In this document: one piece after another, positions 44,775-55,826 of the stretch
Layout of the letters: every line of letters starts with the position of its first letter
Numbering within the stretch: the first letter of the stretch is position 1
NCBI GenBank assembly: GCA_946902985.2
Contig: OX336390.1
Coordinates: 529,498,861-529,562,860, forward strand
Length of the DNA: 64,000 bases
Source of the DNA: Meconema thalassinum
Taxonomy: Eukaryota > Arthropoda > Insecta > Orthoptera > Tettigoniidae
Reading direction: 5' to 3'
Position numbers and translations under genes: made by a program
The notes under the pieces: model-generated
What the model was told of the DNA's origin: nothing
Seen by the model: the letters and a program-made list of their open reading frames with translations, nothing else
The model's database searches: none

Positions 44775-44985
44775 GTGGTGCAGCGTTAACGTTGTCACCT
44801 GCTGTCCCAAAGGTTGCAGTATCGAATCCTGGCGTAGTAAGTTGGCACCTGAGTGTACACAAATGCGAGGGAGCCGTGTCAGTAGATTTACTGGCACGTT
44901 AAGGATCCCCTTTGGGGTGAAATTCAGACACCCCAGCGTCTCTAAAAGCCGCAGTAGTTAACAGGAACATAACACCCATTGCAGT
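44775..44985 (+). mobile_element. SINE family G copy 2
   Basis: Head GTGGTGCAGCGTTAACGTTG, B-box-like CAGTATCGAATCCTGGCG, body GAGGGAGCCGTGTCAGTAGA, TACTGGCACGTTAAGGATCC, CTTTGGGGTGAAATTC, end GCGTCTCTAAAAGCCGCAGT. Confidence 0.8.
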
Positions 44986-45535
44986 ATGAAGCAATAATGG
45001 TTGAAGAACCAGACCATCCTTAATGACGATATATATATATTACCAGGGAATTGATAAATCTTGCATAAGACACTTGAGAAGGGTCCGCGCTTCTCAAGCT
45101 AGTGGGATTCTTACCCACTAAAAACCTTACCCTATCCTATTGACAAAATCCACTTATGTATTACTTCAGGATGGTGTCGTTTTCTATGATTCTTGAACTC
45201 CTTAATATTTCTCTATTCATACGAAATCTGTAGATCGCAGCCTTACTCCCTTAAATCATATAAGTCGCCCTCTTTCTTCTTATGACGGAGAACCGTTTCG
45301 ACAAAGAAAGCGACCTTGTACCAGCTCTACTGGTTCCGTGGCATAATTTCGACGATGTTGTGTGGAGTTATTGCACTAACGTCGGTTTGAAGTTGTCTTT
45401 CTGCCGTCCATCGAACGCAAACGAAGAACGTATGATATACATACGTAAATGCATATAGAACTCCTTGCTTTGGTCATCCAGTAGAGGTACCGTAACTCTG
45501 AAAGTAGCCATGGCCGGTCAACATCTGAGTCAGAT
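44986..45535. other. Unassigned sequence
   Basis: No gene or recognised repeat. Confidence 0.4.
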
Positions 45536-45542
45536 GATAATG

Positions 45543-45573
<31 letters not shown>
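45536..45573. repeat. (TAA)n microsatellite
   Basis: ATA/TGA-interrupted TAA run at the truncated 5' side of the LINE copy. Confidence 0.9.
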
Positions 45574-45574
45574 T

Positions 45575-46259
45575 AAACAGGGTTAATCAATTCAAGTATT
45601 TGGGTGAAATTATTGAACCCACAGGTATGGAAAGAGTGGCGCAAAAATCTCGTGAACTTAAATTGCGGAAAGCATACGGAAAAATCGCAAATATTTACAA
45701 CAAGAAATGCATGAGCATCAATACCAAAATTCAACACTACACGACTGTCATCAAACCTGAGACACTTTACGCCAGCGAGACACTAAACCTCAACTACAAA
45801 GGGGATCTTGAGAATATCAAGAAGGCTGAGAGAAAATTCACCCGTAAAATATTGGGCCCTAAACTCACAGATGATGGATATCGTCTGCAATCACACACAA
45901 TCACAGAGAGATACTCTAACATCGAGTCAGATTTCCGCAAGCGACGACTGAGATTCTACGGCCACATTATGAGACTGAATGACGACCGGCTAACAAAGAG
46001 AATATTGACTTACTTACGAAAACTTAAAGTGACAACAGTCTGGGTTACCCAAGTCCAAATTGATCTCGAAAGTGTCAAAATCATGCCAATAGACATAGAC
46101 GATCGAATGACATTCCGACATAAGATCCACAGTTGGGAAGTCACACTTGAAGATCGACCAAGGAGACCAGGGAAAGGATGGACGGAGGAACGTCGAGTCC
46201 GACACAGTGAGATGATGAAGGAGTTCTGGAAGAACAAGAAGAACAGCACCAGAACATAA
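45575..46259 (+). pseudogene. RTE-like LINE C-terminal third, open frame
   Basis: The best preserved RTE-like tail: about 225 codons with no stop, from NQFKYLGEIIEPTG through YNKKCMSINTKIQHYTTVIK, TLYASETLNLNYKGDLEN, RKFTRKILGPKLTDDG, RKRRLRFYGHIMRLNDDRLT to EERRVRHSEMMKEFWKNKK. It begins after the catalytic FADD, so it is 5'-truncated and lacks polymerase activity. The first ~38 codons of the longer open frame are non-LINE and microsatellite sequence. Followed by a short 3' untranslated region and AAAT/TAA repeats. Confidence 0.92.
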
Positions 46260-46294
46260 TTTGCTTAATGTGATCCTTTGGGTCTAAACAATGT

Positions 46295-46309
46295 AAATAA
46301 ATAAATAAA

Positions 46310-46340
<31 letters not shown>

Positions 46341-46392
46341 TATTATTATTATTATTATTATTATTAGTCTATTATTATTATTATTATTATGT
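46295..46392. repeat. (AAAT)n/(TAA)n/(TTA)n compound repeat
   Basis: TAA units switch to TTA units, forming a self-complementary AT-rich stretch. Confidence 0.9.
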
Positions 46393-46560
46393 TATTGACT
46401 TTACATCCCATTTAATTGCTACGTCTTTTAGATACATGCGGGTGCCGGAATTTTGCCCCGAAGGGGATATTTAACGTGCCTGTAAATCTACTGGCACGGC
46501 TCCCTCACATTTAAGAACCCTTAAATGCCAACTGACTGCGCCAGTCTGTATAGACCATCG
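46393..46560 (-). mobile_element. SINE family G copy 3
   Basis: Reverse-strand arrangement of CACGGCTCCCTCACATTTAA, CTGGCACG, CCCCGAAGGGGATATTTAAC and TTGACTTTACATCCCATTTA, matching families at 40590 and 44775. Confidence 0.75.
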
Positions 46561-47052
46561 GAGACGTCCCAAAGGCAACTGAACTTCATCCACTCCCTTT
46601 GGGGTTGAGAATCCATATCAATCGGTAATAGGAAGAAAATGTGGGTAGTCGGGACGATTTGAAACTTTGAAAGCACTAGACCATCCTTGATCCTGATCAT
46701 GATCAATCAGCCACCACAAGAATCAATTTCGCGCTCCGATACTTCGGGAATACGATATCGGGTGATCGGACTGACCCTTGTGTGTGTAGCCCACTTAAAC
46801 CTCACCGTGCTTTATTGTAATATCCCGCGTGTCGTTTACAATATATTCCGCAACGCAATTCTGTGAAAATTATGGAGATGAAATCAGCGGCGATGGAAAT
46901 ACAAGTGTAGTAATGCAAAGTATGCTGGCCTTCCACGATGTAAATTCCGTGGTTTCCCTGAACTGATGCAGATTTTGTACAGTTTCTTCCGTTTTAAATG
47001 CCTCTCTAAACAGTAGGATAGGAAAGTAGAAATAAACATATCTAAAATATGT
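46561..47052. other. Unassigned sequence
   Basis: No gene or recognised repeat. Confidence 0.4.
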
Positions 47053-47142
47053 TCTATTTATTTTCACCTAAAGTCAATATTTATTCATTGTAAACCGTAC
47101 CGGTTTCGGTCGCATTGAGACCTTCTTCAGCTGGTGTATGAT
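47053..47142. repeat. Left arm of a distant inverted repeat
   Basis: CTATTTATTTTCACCT ... TTGAGACCTTCTTCAGCTGG is the reverse complement, with some changes, of 51300-51383. It contains GGTTTCGGTCGCATTGAGAC, a phrase with its own small stem. Confidence 0.75.
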
Positions 47143-47289
47143 TTACACAATTTATTGTAACAGATCTGAACTTTAGACATAGCATTGTACTATTCTTGAT
47201 GAGTAGGGTACGGACGTTTAAGACCTAAAGAAGTACAAAATATGCAAGCAAATATGACCTAAAAACTGACTAAATCTCTTATATATAAT

Positions 47290-47598
47290 CCAAAACTGAC
47301 TCATCACCGCAGGGCTCAAACCACTAGACCTAGGAAGCTGAAATTTTGCATGTTGGTTGATCCGAGTATGTAGAGGCTCACTAAGAAACGGTTTTTGAAA
47401 ATTCAATTTGTAAGTGACTTTTTTCGGCCCTTTGGCATTGACAATTCAAAATTGACTCATCGACGCAGGGCTCAAACCACTAGACCTAGAAAGCTGAAAT
47501 TTTGCATGTTGGTTGATCCGAGTATGTAGAGGCCCAATAAGAAACGGTTTTTGAAAATTCAATTTGTAAGTGACTTTTTTCGGCCCTTTGGCACTGAG
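47290..47598. repeat. Two-copy tandem duplication, ~156 bp period
   Basis: GACTCATCACCGCAGGGCTC at about 47298 and GACTCATCGACGCAGGGCTC at about 47454; the units are about 95% identical and end TTTTTTCGGCCCTTTGGCA. Confidence 0.95.
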
Positions 47599-48297
47599 CA
47601 AGGACAGTCGGTAAAATGTTCGGATTTAGCTCATTTTAAGCCGCCACATACGAGAAACAATACTCGGAGGTCCTATAGGGACCCCGAAACACACTTTTTA
47701 AGTTCCTAAAATGAACGGTTTCGGAGATATTCCCAAATAACTGTGTTCCCTCTGAGAAACAGATCAACGTTACTATGGCAACCGCTGAAATTTCGCAGAC
47801 CAGGGATAGTTTTCTGGCAATATCTCGAAAACCGTCGTTTTAGGGCCTTAAAACGCTGGGTTCGGTTCCCACCTCTAACCACGAACGTTGCTCCTCGCAT
47901 TGATACGCGTAAAATGAGATATATTTTATATATATAGGTTGCTTTTGGGGCTCGGATACGATCGTGATTTTCTAATTTTATACTCTTTCGGTTGGTTGTT
48001 GTAAGCGAGCTTTCAGAAGTTGACTCGAATTTACAATGTTAAGATACTTTCTATTTTGCACGGCATGCTTTCATTTTCTTTATAAATTTGTTTTTTCTTA
48101 ACTGAATATTTTTGTTTGCCAATTTTGATCTGCTCTTTTTTGTTTTTAACTATGATCTGCAACGTTGATTCACAGTCGAATGTGTCGTATTCTACCGGCT
48201 GTCACGTTAATTATTATTGTTTCTTAATTACTCTTACTGAGGAATTGGGCAAACTTATTTCAATAAAGTTGTTGTTTTGTCTTTCACGGCCATTGAA

Positions 48298-48553
48298 TCC
48301 CCGCACAAGGCACGGCTTAAACCTAGAAAAGTTGCTGAGTTGTACTAATGGACTAATGGTGCAGCAGAAAAGAGGAGAATTGAAGCTTTTGAAATGTGGT
48401 GATAAGGGAGAATGATGATCAGATGGATAGTTAGGGTAACAAATGAAGAGGTATTAAGACGAGTGGGAGAGGAGAGATGTTTCTGGCGACTGCTAATGAA
48501 GATAAGAGATAGGAGGGTAGGACACATATTATGACACCCAGGAATAGCAAGCT
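48298..48553 (+). pseudogene. LINE C-terminal fragment, left part
   Basis: Frames read KRRIEAFEMW (about 48370-48400) and, after small shifts, an NEEVLRRVGEER- and DRRVGHIL-like reading. This is the post-polymerase region of LINEs with the 'EAFEMWCYRRML' style. It is interrupted at 48554 by a large inverted repeat; the continuation is at 49722-49905. Confidence 0.75.
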
Positions 48554-49720
48554 TACTGTCGACCAAAATATTATGTGCACTCGAGTTTGAAGGTTGTTTG
48601 TGAAGTAGCCAATAGACCTTCATAAAATCCAATGACATCATCATTTTCGACGTTCGATTTTACGTTAGTTCATGTAGGTTTGGAATTTTTAATTTATATT
48701 TTAATATTTTTTATCGCAGTTGAAACACAAAAAGTGCCCCTTTTTAAGCGTGTTTCAACCATGCGTCACATTTAAGAATTATTATCTCACAAACCTGTAA
48801 TCAGATCGAATCCGAATTTTAACACAATATACATTGGAATGTTGTATAACTGGTTTATTAATTTCAAAATTTTGTGTGTTCAAGAACGAATGTTGTTATT
48901 ATTTTTGTAAGGTAACTCTTTCTCGGCTCGGGGTCGTTGGAAAATGTAGTTCTTGGTTGCGTTGTAATCCTTATACATCAAAAAGTTATGCTGTATGACT
49001 GTGAAATAGGTAAATTAATTCACTTATTTTATATCGGTTTGTATTTGTACGGAGAATTAAGACATGGTTCACCAGCTAGCCGCTCCGGGAAATACTATAC
49101 AGCGTTGCTGATATGGAGCCCATCACTTCCGAGCGAAACGTGCCATGACGCGTGATGTAGCCCATCTTGGCAATGATGTACTGCTTTCACCGGAGCGGCT
49201 AACTGGTGAACCATTTCTTAATTCTCCGTACAAATACAAACCGATATACAATAAGTGAATTAATTTACGTATTTCACAATCATACAGCATACCGTTTTGA
49301 TGTATAAGGATTACAACGCGACCAAAAACTACATTTTCAAACCATCCCGAGCCGAGGAAAAGTTACCTTACAAAAATAATAACAACTTTGTTTCTTGGAC
49401 ACAAAATAAAAATAAATAAACCTGTTATACAACATTCCAGTGTATGTTGTGTTAAAATTTGTATTCGACCTGATGACGGGTTTGTGAGATAATAATTCTT
49501 AAATGTGACGCATGGTTGAAAAACGCTTAAAAACAGGCACTTCTTGTGTTCCAACTGTGATAAAAAATATTAAAATATAAATTAAAAATTCCAAACCTAC
49601 ATGATCTAACGTAAAATAGAACGACGAAAATGATGATGTTATTGGATTTTATATAGGTCTATCGGTTACTTCACAAACAAACTTCAAACTCGAGTACACA
49701 TAATAGTTTGGTCGACAGTA
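48554..49720. mobile_element. Large inverted-repeat (foldback) insertion, ~530 bp arms
   Basis: Arms 48554-49088 and 49190-49720 are near-perfect reverse complements; the spacer is 101 bp. Ends are TACTGTCGACCAAA; the inner ends are CCAGCTAGCCGCTCCGG and CCGGAGCGGCTAACTGG. TA flanks are possible but ambiguous. No reading frame of note. It has split a LINE fragment, which resumes on the far side in the same orientation. Probably a non-autonomous DNA transposon of unknown superfamily. Confidence 0.92.
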
Positions 49721-49721
49721 G

Positions 49722-49905
49722 TTATGGATGGGAGGGTCGCGGACTAGAACTGTAGGGGTAAACCAGGGTTAAACAGATTGCCTCGGATGTAGGGTGTGGT
49801 AGCTATGTAGAAATGAAACGATTAGCTCAGGAGAGGGATACATGGAAGGCTGCATCAAACCAGTTAAAAAACTGAAGACTCAAACAACAACAATCAGGAA
49901 TTTTA
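49722..49905 (+). pseudogene. LINE C-terminal fragment, right part
   Basis: Continues the fragment ending at 48553: a VMDGRVAD-like start, then QERDTWKAASNQLKN, the conserved C-terminal RD.W block of this LINE group. Ends near ACTCAAACAACAACAAT. Confidence 0.7.
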
Positions 49906-50119
49906 ATTACTTAGAGAGGCATGTGGGGCAAAAGGGTCGTTGGAGAATTTCAATCCCTGGGATGTAACACTGGAAGAGACTGCATAATGTACATCATCGG
50001 CCAAGGTGAGCGATATTTAACTATAGGTCTATTAATAGGGATATGCTTACGTTCAAATCATCAATTAGTATGGCCAAATTACATCCAGAATAGCTTAAGT
50101 AAGAATACATTTAATTCCC

Positions 50120-50404
50120 CATATTCCGATAGATTTGCCATTCCAGTGTGCAAGAGTGCAGTTCCCTCTTCAAACAATATTCGCAATTTCTTTAACAAAG
50201 CGCAATGACACACACTTAACAGTAGCACGTGTACATTTAGACAAAACAATTTTTTCCCATGGCCAACTGTATGTGGCGTGCTCACGAGCATCCGGACAAC
50301 AAAATCGTTATGTCTCAGCAGAAGATGGCAAAACCATAAACGTAATTTTAAAATGTGTTAACATAATGCAACAACGAACCCTGCAGACGTTCACAACTCG
50401 ATAA
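50120..50404 (+). pseudogene. Helitron helicase C-terminal remnant
   Basis: C-terminus of the PIF1-like helicase of RepHel proteins, which unwinds DNA during rolling-circle transposition. Visible: LPFQCARVQFPLQTIFAISL (start of the block that normally reads FPIRLAFAMT), then DKTIFSHGQLYVACSRA, the diagnostic FSHGQLYVA.SR motif of superfamily 1 helicase motif VI, then NVILKCVN. One frameshift separates it from RFAIPVCKSAVPSSN upstream. About 100 of the more than 1,000 residues expected remain; the Rep domain was not found. Lies about 170 bp before the Helitron 3' end. Confidence 0.82.
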
Positions 50405-51007
50405 AATTCCCACTTTGCTGATCATATCAATATACAGTATGTCTCAGAATATTCAGAATTAGAATGGACACACCTACAGCCGCGATTGCTGTAATAGAAT
50501 AGGCCAATTATCAGCAATAATGCATCGTCCCCATTGTCTTGATCGCGGGCGAAGCCGCGGGTACCTGCTAGTATGACCTAAAAACTATAAAATATGACCA
50601 AAAAACTATGAAATGTTACATATTATTTTGGGATAGGTTTACTAACATACAGTAAACGTCTTAAGTGCCAAAACGTGATCTTCTAAACCTGCTATCTGCC
50701 TGTTCCAGGAAAAATCTACTACACTATTCGGAAATCCTGTGTTTGAAACTCGACGCAGATAACACGTACCTTGTTAACGACGCCTTAATTTAAACAAAAA
50801 TGCTGAAATTATAACCAATTACGACCTTATATCACTAAAATATGACGAAATATGACCAAACAATAAAAATGGCCGAAATATGCATTTATAGGCAACATCA
50901 AATTTGCTTTAAACGTGGTCATGGACCCGTCATTCAAACTTATTTTTCAGATTTCGGGTAAAATGAGCTCATTAAAAAAATGACTTTTCCTTAACATCCG
51001 AACCTTA

Positions 51008-51125
51008 TTGATGAGTATTAGCTAGGTATAGTAGGCTATAGAAAAACATTGGAATATACCATTCAACATAACTTCGCCACATATTCCAATGCTTTTCTAT
51101 ACTATACCTAGCTAATACTCATCAA
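51008..51125. repeat. Hairpin repeat, ~46 bp arms
   Basis: TTGATGAGTATTAGCTAGGT (51009 on) is mirrored by ACCTAGCTAATACTCATCAA ending about 51125; arms are nearly perfect with about 20 bp between. Confidence 0.9.
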
Positions 51126-51299
51126 GAATTCTTATAACCTAATTGTTTCAACAAACAGTAGGCTACATATTTTCACATACGTCATTTCTACATTGTTTTT
51201 CAAGACAATTTTTTTAATGCTTAATTCACAAAATTTGTTGTAACAGATCTGTTTTTTTTGGAACATTTTACTATGTGAACTTTAGATCTAGTACTACTC

Positions 51300-51383
51300 A
51301 TCATATACCAGCTGAAGAAGGTCTCAATGTGACCGAATTATTAAATATTAAATAAATATTGACTTGAGGTGAAAATAAATAGT
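51300..51383. repeat. Right arm of the distant inverted repeat
   Basis: TCATATACCAGCTGAAGAAG ... GAGGTGAAAATAAATAG, the reverse complement of 47053-47142. Together they bracket the 4.3 kb nested block. Confidence 0.75.
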
Positions 51384-51534
51384 TTATAATTGACAAGTCA
51401 TGGTCATTCTTATGTCAAACTATAAAAAATGTTCTTTAAAAACAAGATCACTCAAAGAATTTTACAACACATTTCAGTGACACTGAAGGGAAATCGTCAG
51501 GGTAACTTTGCTTATCTCAAATGAATAATATGAT

Positions 51535-51740
51535 AATAGTAGTAATGTTATTGGTTTACGTCCATGTTAACTACGAAGGCGTTTAGAGACACCGGGGTGC
51601 AGCAATTTTGCCCCGAGGGAGATCTTTACCGTGCCAGTAAATCTATTGACACGGCTCCTTCAATTTGCGCATCCTCAAATGCTAACTGACTGGGCACAGC
51701 AGGTCAGAACGTTACCGCTGCCCCCACGCAGCCAGTCTGT
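51535..51740 (-). mobile_element. SINE family G copy 4
   Basis: Reverse orientation: TATTGGTTTACGTCCATGTT (tail), GGCGTTTAGAGACACCGGG, TTTTGCCCCGAGGGAGATC, CACGGCTCCTTCAATTTGCG, head side near 51690-51740. Confidence 0.75.
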
Positions 51741-52054
51741 ATCTCATATAAACTTACGGAGTAACTCTCCTTTAAAATGTGTAGAATTCGCTGAGCTAAA
51801 GCCTTCAGTAACTATTACAATACCGGTAACGGGCAATGACTGAATCAGCACCAGATGGTCTGTTGACGTCACTGATGTCATACGATACTGGTGCAGTTGC
51901 TTATTCCTCGTGAAATCATGCCTGCATCAGCATTCACCGTTACTGTAAGTCCATTCTTGGGCATAAACTGACTTCATTCGCCGACTTAACTGAAATGGAA
52001 GAAGAGAACAATATTGCTCAGGATGAACACCGTGAAAGCACTAACGCGTTAATA
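51741..52054. other. Unassigned sequence
   Basis: No gene or recognised repeat. Confidence 0.4.
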
Positions 52055-52375
52055 CAAGCCTCACTGGCATCGGGAGAGCGTGGGTTCGAAACCTGAAAAT
52101 GGTTTTCGTGGTTTCCCATTTTCACCACCAAGCAAGTGTCGAGGCGGTTCCTTTCAACAGGTCCAAGGCTAACTTCCATCCAAAATCCCTCCCCTGACCT
52201 TTCCTTAATTAGACTCAAATTAGCGGTGACCTGGGCGATCGGCCTGTCACCATCCCCAGTTGTATCTGCTGACAAAGTGTGTTCAGCTCCCAGACACTGT
52301 CCTTGTGACGGTAGAAGAATGATCCCTCGCAGGGTTAGTGGGTGATGCCAGAAGGGAGGATAAACGATTTTTTTT
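52055..52375 (+). mobile_element. SINE family D copy 2
   Basis: B-box-like GTGGGTTCGAAACCTG, central block GGTTTTCGTGGTTTCCC, then CGAGGCGGTTCCTTTCAACA, GGTGACCTGGGCGATCGGCC, CACCATCCCCAGTTGTATC, GATGATCCCTCGCAGGG-like end and a poly-T stretch. Matches 22665-22960 in reverse. Confidence 0.85.
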
Positions 52376-52854
52376 TTTTAAAGAGCATTAACTAAGACAG
52401 CAAGCAAACCTGGGATTCAAATATAGACTTAATCAGGCTCAAGATGGCCATTTGTATCAAAGATCAAACAAAGTACATGTTAAATGCTCGCTAAGATGAA
52501 CTCCTTCGCAGTTTTCTCAGAACGCATCAACTTTTACGAGGTGAGGTGGCTAAGCTAAAATTCGGATTCAACAGCCAAAGAAATAAACGTTTGTACAATA
52601 TTATAGAAATGTCTATTCTTTCAAGTAATATTTACTATTCAATCAATGTATGCACCGTACATTTAATAAAATTACTCAGAAATAAAGTTGTCTACATACA
52701 TGTTTGAAAAACAAAATCCCTATAAACCTGATTACCCCGGAGGAGCATAGTAATTACAGATCTCACCCCACATCCCTCCACTTTAACTCGCCAAACAATC
52801 ATTTGGCTTTACTAGTATTGGAAATGTTAAATAGAAATGGAAACTTATTTCTTG
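52376..52854. other. Unassigned sequence
   Basis: No gene or recognised repeat. Confidence 0.4.
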
Positions 52855-54262
52855 AGTAAACAAGAAGTTCCGTGACGAACTAAAGAGCCCACTTTTCTAA
52901 AAATTTAAGAATCATGCCAATGATTATTGACCCATCTAGAATAATGACGAAATTAAGTTGGTAATATCGAAATTTCTAATTAGTTCAAAATATACCTGGC
53001 ATAATGTAGCCTAAAAGAGCACTACTACAGTTGGCTTCCCTGGTGACTGAATATATGCTTAGTTCCATCTCTTAGGGTACAGAATACAAAATTTGGTTGA
53101 AGTCCAATGGTTAGCATGGACGTTACATGCAGTTAGACATTGGATCTATCAGCGCGCGTAAAATCATGTTGGCAACAATTTCATGCATGTGTTGGTCAGA
53201 AATAATCTGAAATATTATGATCTATTGTTTTGCCAATTTTGGATGAAATCCATTAGTTAGTATAGAAGTTACATGTATTTTAAAATTGGAACTATCAGCA
53301 TGCTTAGAATCATGTTGGCAGCACTGGCGTATATTAGTTACAGTACATCAAATTAATCTGGAATCTCAGGCAATATACAGTAAGTTACGGGTGCAAAGTT
53401 CAGAGCTGTTGGCTTGCATACTTTCTGATATCTTTATATTAGCGTAAAAAATAGAGACAGCATTTATTAACAGTTGGCAGTCCTGGTTGCTCTGAAGAAT
53501 AGCCTAGGCATAGTCATATCTGTTATGGTAACATTTACATAGCACATACGAAATTTGGTTGAAATCCATTTGATAGTATAGAAGTTACATGTATTTAAAA
53601 TTGGTCCTATCAGCAGGCTTAGAATCGTGTTGGTAGCACTGACGTATATTAGTTACTCCAAATTAATCTAGAATGTCAGGTGCTAAACGTGTGCATAGTT
53701 TAAAGCTGTCGGCTTGCATACTTTCTGATATATTGGTGTTTGGATTTTTTATAAAAATAGAGAGAGCATTTATTAACAGTTGGCAGCCCTGGTGGCTCTT
53801 AAGAATACTCTCAGTCATATATGTTTGTGTACACATAGTACATACGAAATGTAGTTGAAATCCAATTGATAGTGTAGACGTTATACGCATTTAAAAAGTG
53901 GACCTATTAGCAGGCTTGAACCATTTTGGCAACACTGTCATGTATGGCGTCCTGGAAATTAAACTGAAATATTATTATCAATATGTGTGCCAATTTTGGA
54001 ATAGCTCCCATGCATACCTTCCAAGATATCAAACATGGAGCTCAAATTTCAATTGTGATTTTTCAGCTGTTGGTAGCACTGGCATCATTTTTAAATATGG
54101 CCTTGAAATATTCAGGTATAGATCTTTACTCATACCAAATTTGGTTTCGATTGCTGCAGCCGTTTAGGAGTTGATAGGTGGGGGGGGGGGGGGGCACACA
54201 GACAGACAGACAGACACACATTTGCCCGGATTGATCTCATAAGTCTACTCTTTCCTCATTTT
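52855..54262 (-). mobile_element. H-family element, copy 5
   Basis: Very similar, monomer by monomer, to copy 4 (32425-33882) apart from small indels. The 3' end at 52855-52900 carries AGTTCGTCACGGAACT and CTTGTT; the 5' end at 54230-54262 has GAGTAGACTTATGAGATC after a G-run and (CAGA)n. It joins copy 6 head to head at the 54262 hairpin. Confidence 0.8.
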
Positions 54263-55826
54263 TAGCCTATTTTCATTTATGAAAAAATAGGCATATGAGA
54301 TCTCCGTCCGTGTGGTCTGTCTGTGTGTGCGCGTGTGTGGTGGTGTGTATGATGGTGTCCCCCCCCCCCCCCTAATAACATATAAACGGATGGAGCGATT
54401 TCAATGAAACTCGGTAAGTTCATAGCACTATCCCGGAAGACCCCGACCGTGCCCTTCAAATTTTGTTACGTCTCACCAATCCAACATGGCGGCTGTGCGA
54501 AATATTTCACCAGCATTCAATATCTCCGAAACTATTACCGATATCATCCTGGAATTTTGTACTGTGATAAAGGGAACTACTAGAAGTTCACCTATGTAAC
54601 TTTTGAAAACCTGGTAACTACAAAACCAACATGGCGGCCAAGCGAAGTTGCGACTTTTAAATAGACGTTTCTCGCCATTTAACCAACCAAACGCAATAAA
54701 ACTTGGTACAGTATATGTTTATACACATTGAAATGCACCGACGTCTAACTTCGTTCAATTGTTTACATAACCTCATGATGGCGGCTGTGGGAAATATTTC
54801 ACCGTCATTCTATATCTCTGAAACTATGAGCAGTATCACCCTGAAATTTTGTATGGAGATAAAGGGCACTACTGGAAGTTCATCTATAAGACTTTCAAAA
54901 ACCGGTTGACTACAAAGCGAATATGGCGGCCAAGCGAAGTTGAACATTTAAGAAATATTTCTCGCGATTTAATGATCCAAACTCAATTAAATTTGGTACA
55001 GGAAATGTTTATTCACATTTTAATGCAATGGTATCTAATTTAGTTCAATTGTTTACATAACCTCAAGATGGCGGCTGTGCAAATTTTAAAATTAAGTTTT
55101 TATTTCTTGTGTCGTAATCATACGATCGAAGTGCAAGTTTGAATAATCAACCTAAGCAATAATTTTCCTTTAATGGTACGTGACTCTATGGCCTATACAT
55201 ATAACAATCCAACATGGTGACCATCCGAAACATTTAGATGGATCTCAATATCTTCGAATCTATTACAGCAATCAAACTGAATGTTTTAATGTTCATAGGG
55301 GCTATGAACATAAGTTCACCTATAGGACTTTAAATAACCTCGTGATCACAAATCCTACATGGTGGCGACGCGATGTATAAATATTCACATGGTCTTTTCT
55401 CGCAATTTAAACATCCGAGTGCAGTGACACTTGGTACAGTAAATCCTTATACAAATTTTAATCCACTGGCATCTAATTTTTTTCAATTGTTTCCATAACC
55501 ACAAGATGGCAGCTGTGCGAAATTTTAGAGTCTAGTTTTTACTTCTTGTGTCCTAATCATGCGATTGAAGTTTGAATACTACACGTGCACAATAATCTTC
55601 ATGTAACAGTACATAACTCTAAGACTTACATATAAAAAATCCAACATGGCGTCCATTCGTAATATTTAGTCGGTTCTCAATATCTACGAATCTATAACAG
55701 AAATCAAACTGAAATTTTGTATGTAGATAGAGGCAATTAACATAATTAGGATACATGAAAATAGGCTGTATAGTTCTTCACAGAACTACTTGTTGCAAAA
55801 TGTGAAAATTAGGCTAAAAATCAATC
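54263..55826 (+). mobile_element. H-family element, copy 6 (both ends present)
   Basis: 5' hairpin TAGCCTATTTTCATTT ... AAAAATAGGCATATGAGATC, then GTCTGTCTGTGTG and a C-run. Monomers are marked by ATGGCGGCTG and ATGGCGGCCA boxes (54488, about 54631, 54780, about 54925, 55070). The 3' end has GAAAATAGGCTGTATAGTTC then the hairpin AGTTCTTCACAGAACT and ACTTGTT (about 55760-55795). Period about 146 bp, with two alternating monomer types giving about 292 bp. Confidence 0.8.

Larger units (their letters stand above)
47275..50571 (+). mobile_element. Putative Helitron, 3.3 kb, with nested insertions
   Basis: The 3' end is characteristic: a five-pair GC hairpin CGCGG-GCGAAG-CCGCG (50544-50559) about 8 bp before the terminal CTAG at 50568-50571, followed by T. 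A candidate 5' end is TCTCTTATATATAATC at 47275, preceded by A. Flanks on the two sides share ATGACCTAAAAACT-type phrases, consistent with A/T-target insertion into a repetitive site. A helicase C-terminal remnant lies near the 3' end in the expected orientation. The interior also holds a 156 bp tandem duplication and a LINE fragment split by an inverted repeat. The 5' end is the less certain boundary. Confidence 0.65.

Noticed and set aside
47104..47130. Reverse-strand hammerhead ribozyme
   Set aside because: The core needs an extra base and the outer stem does not pair; not annotated as an RNA gene.
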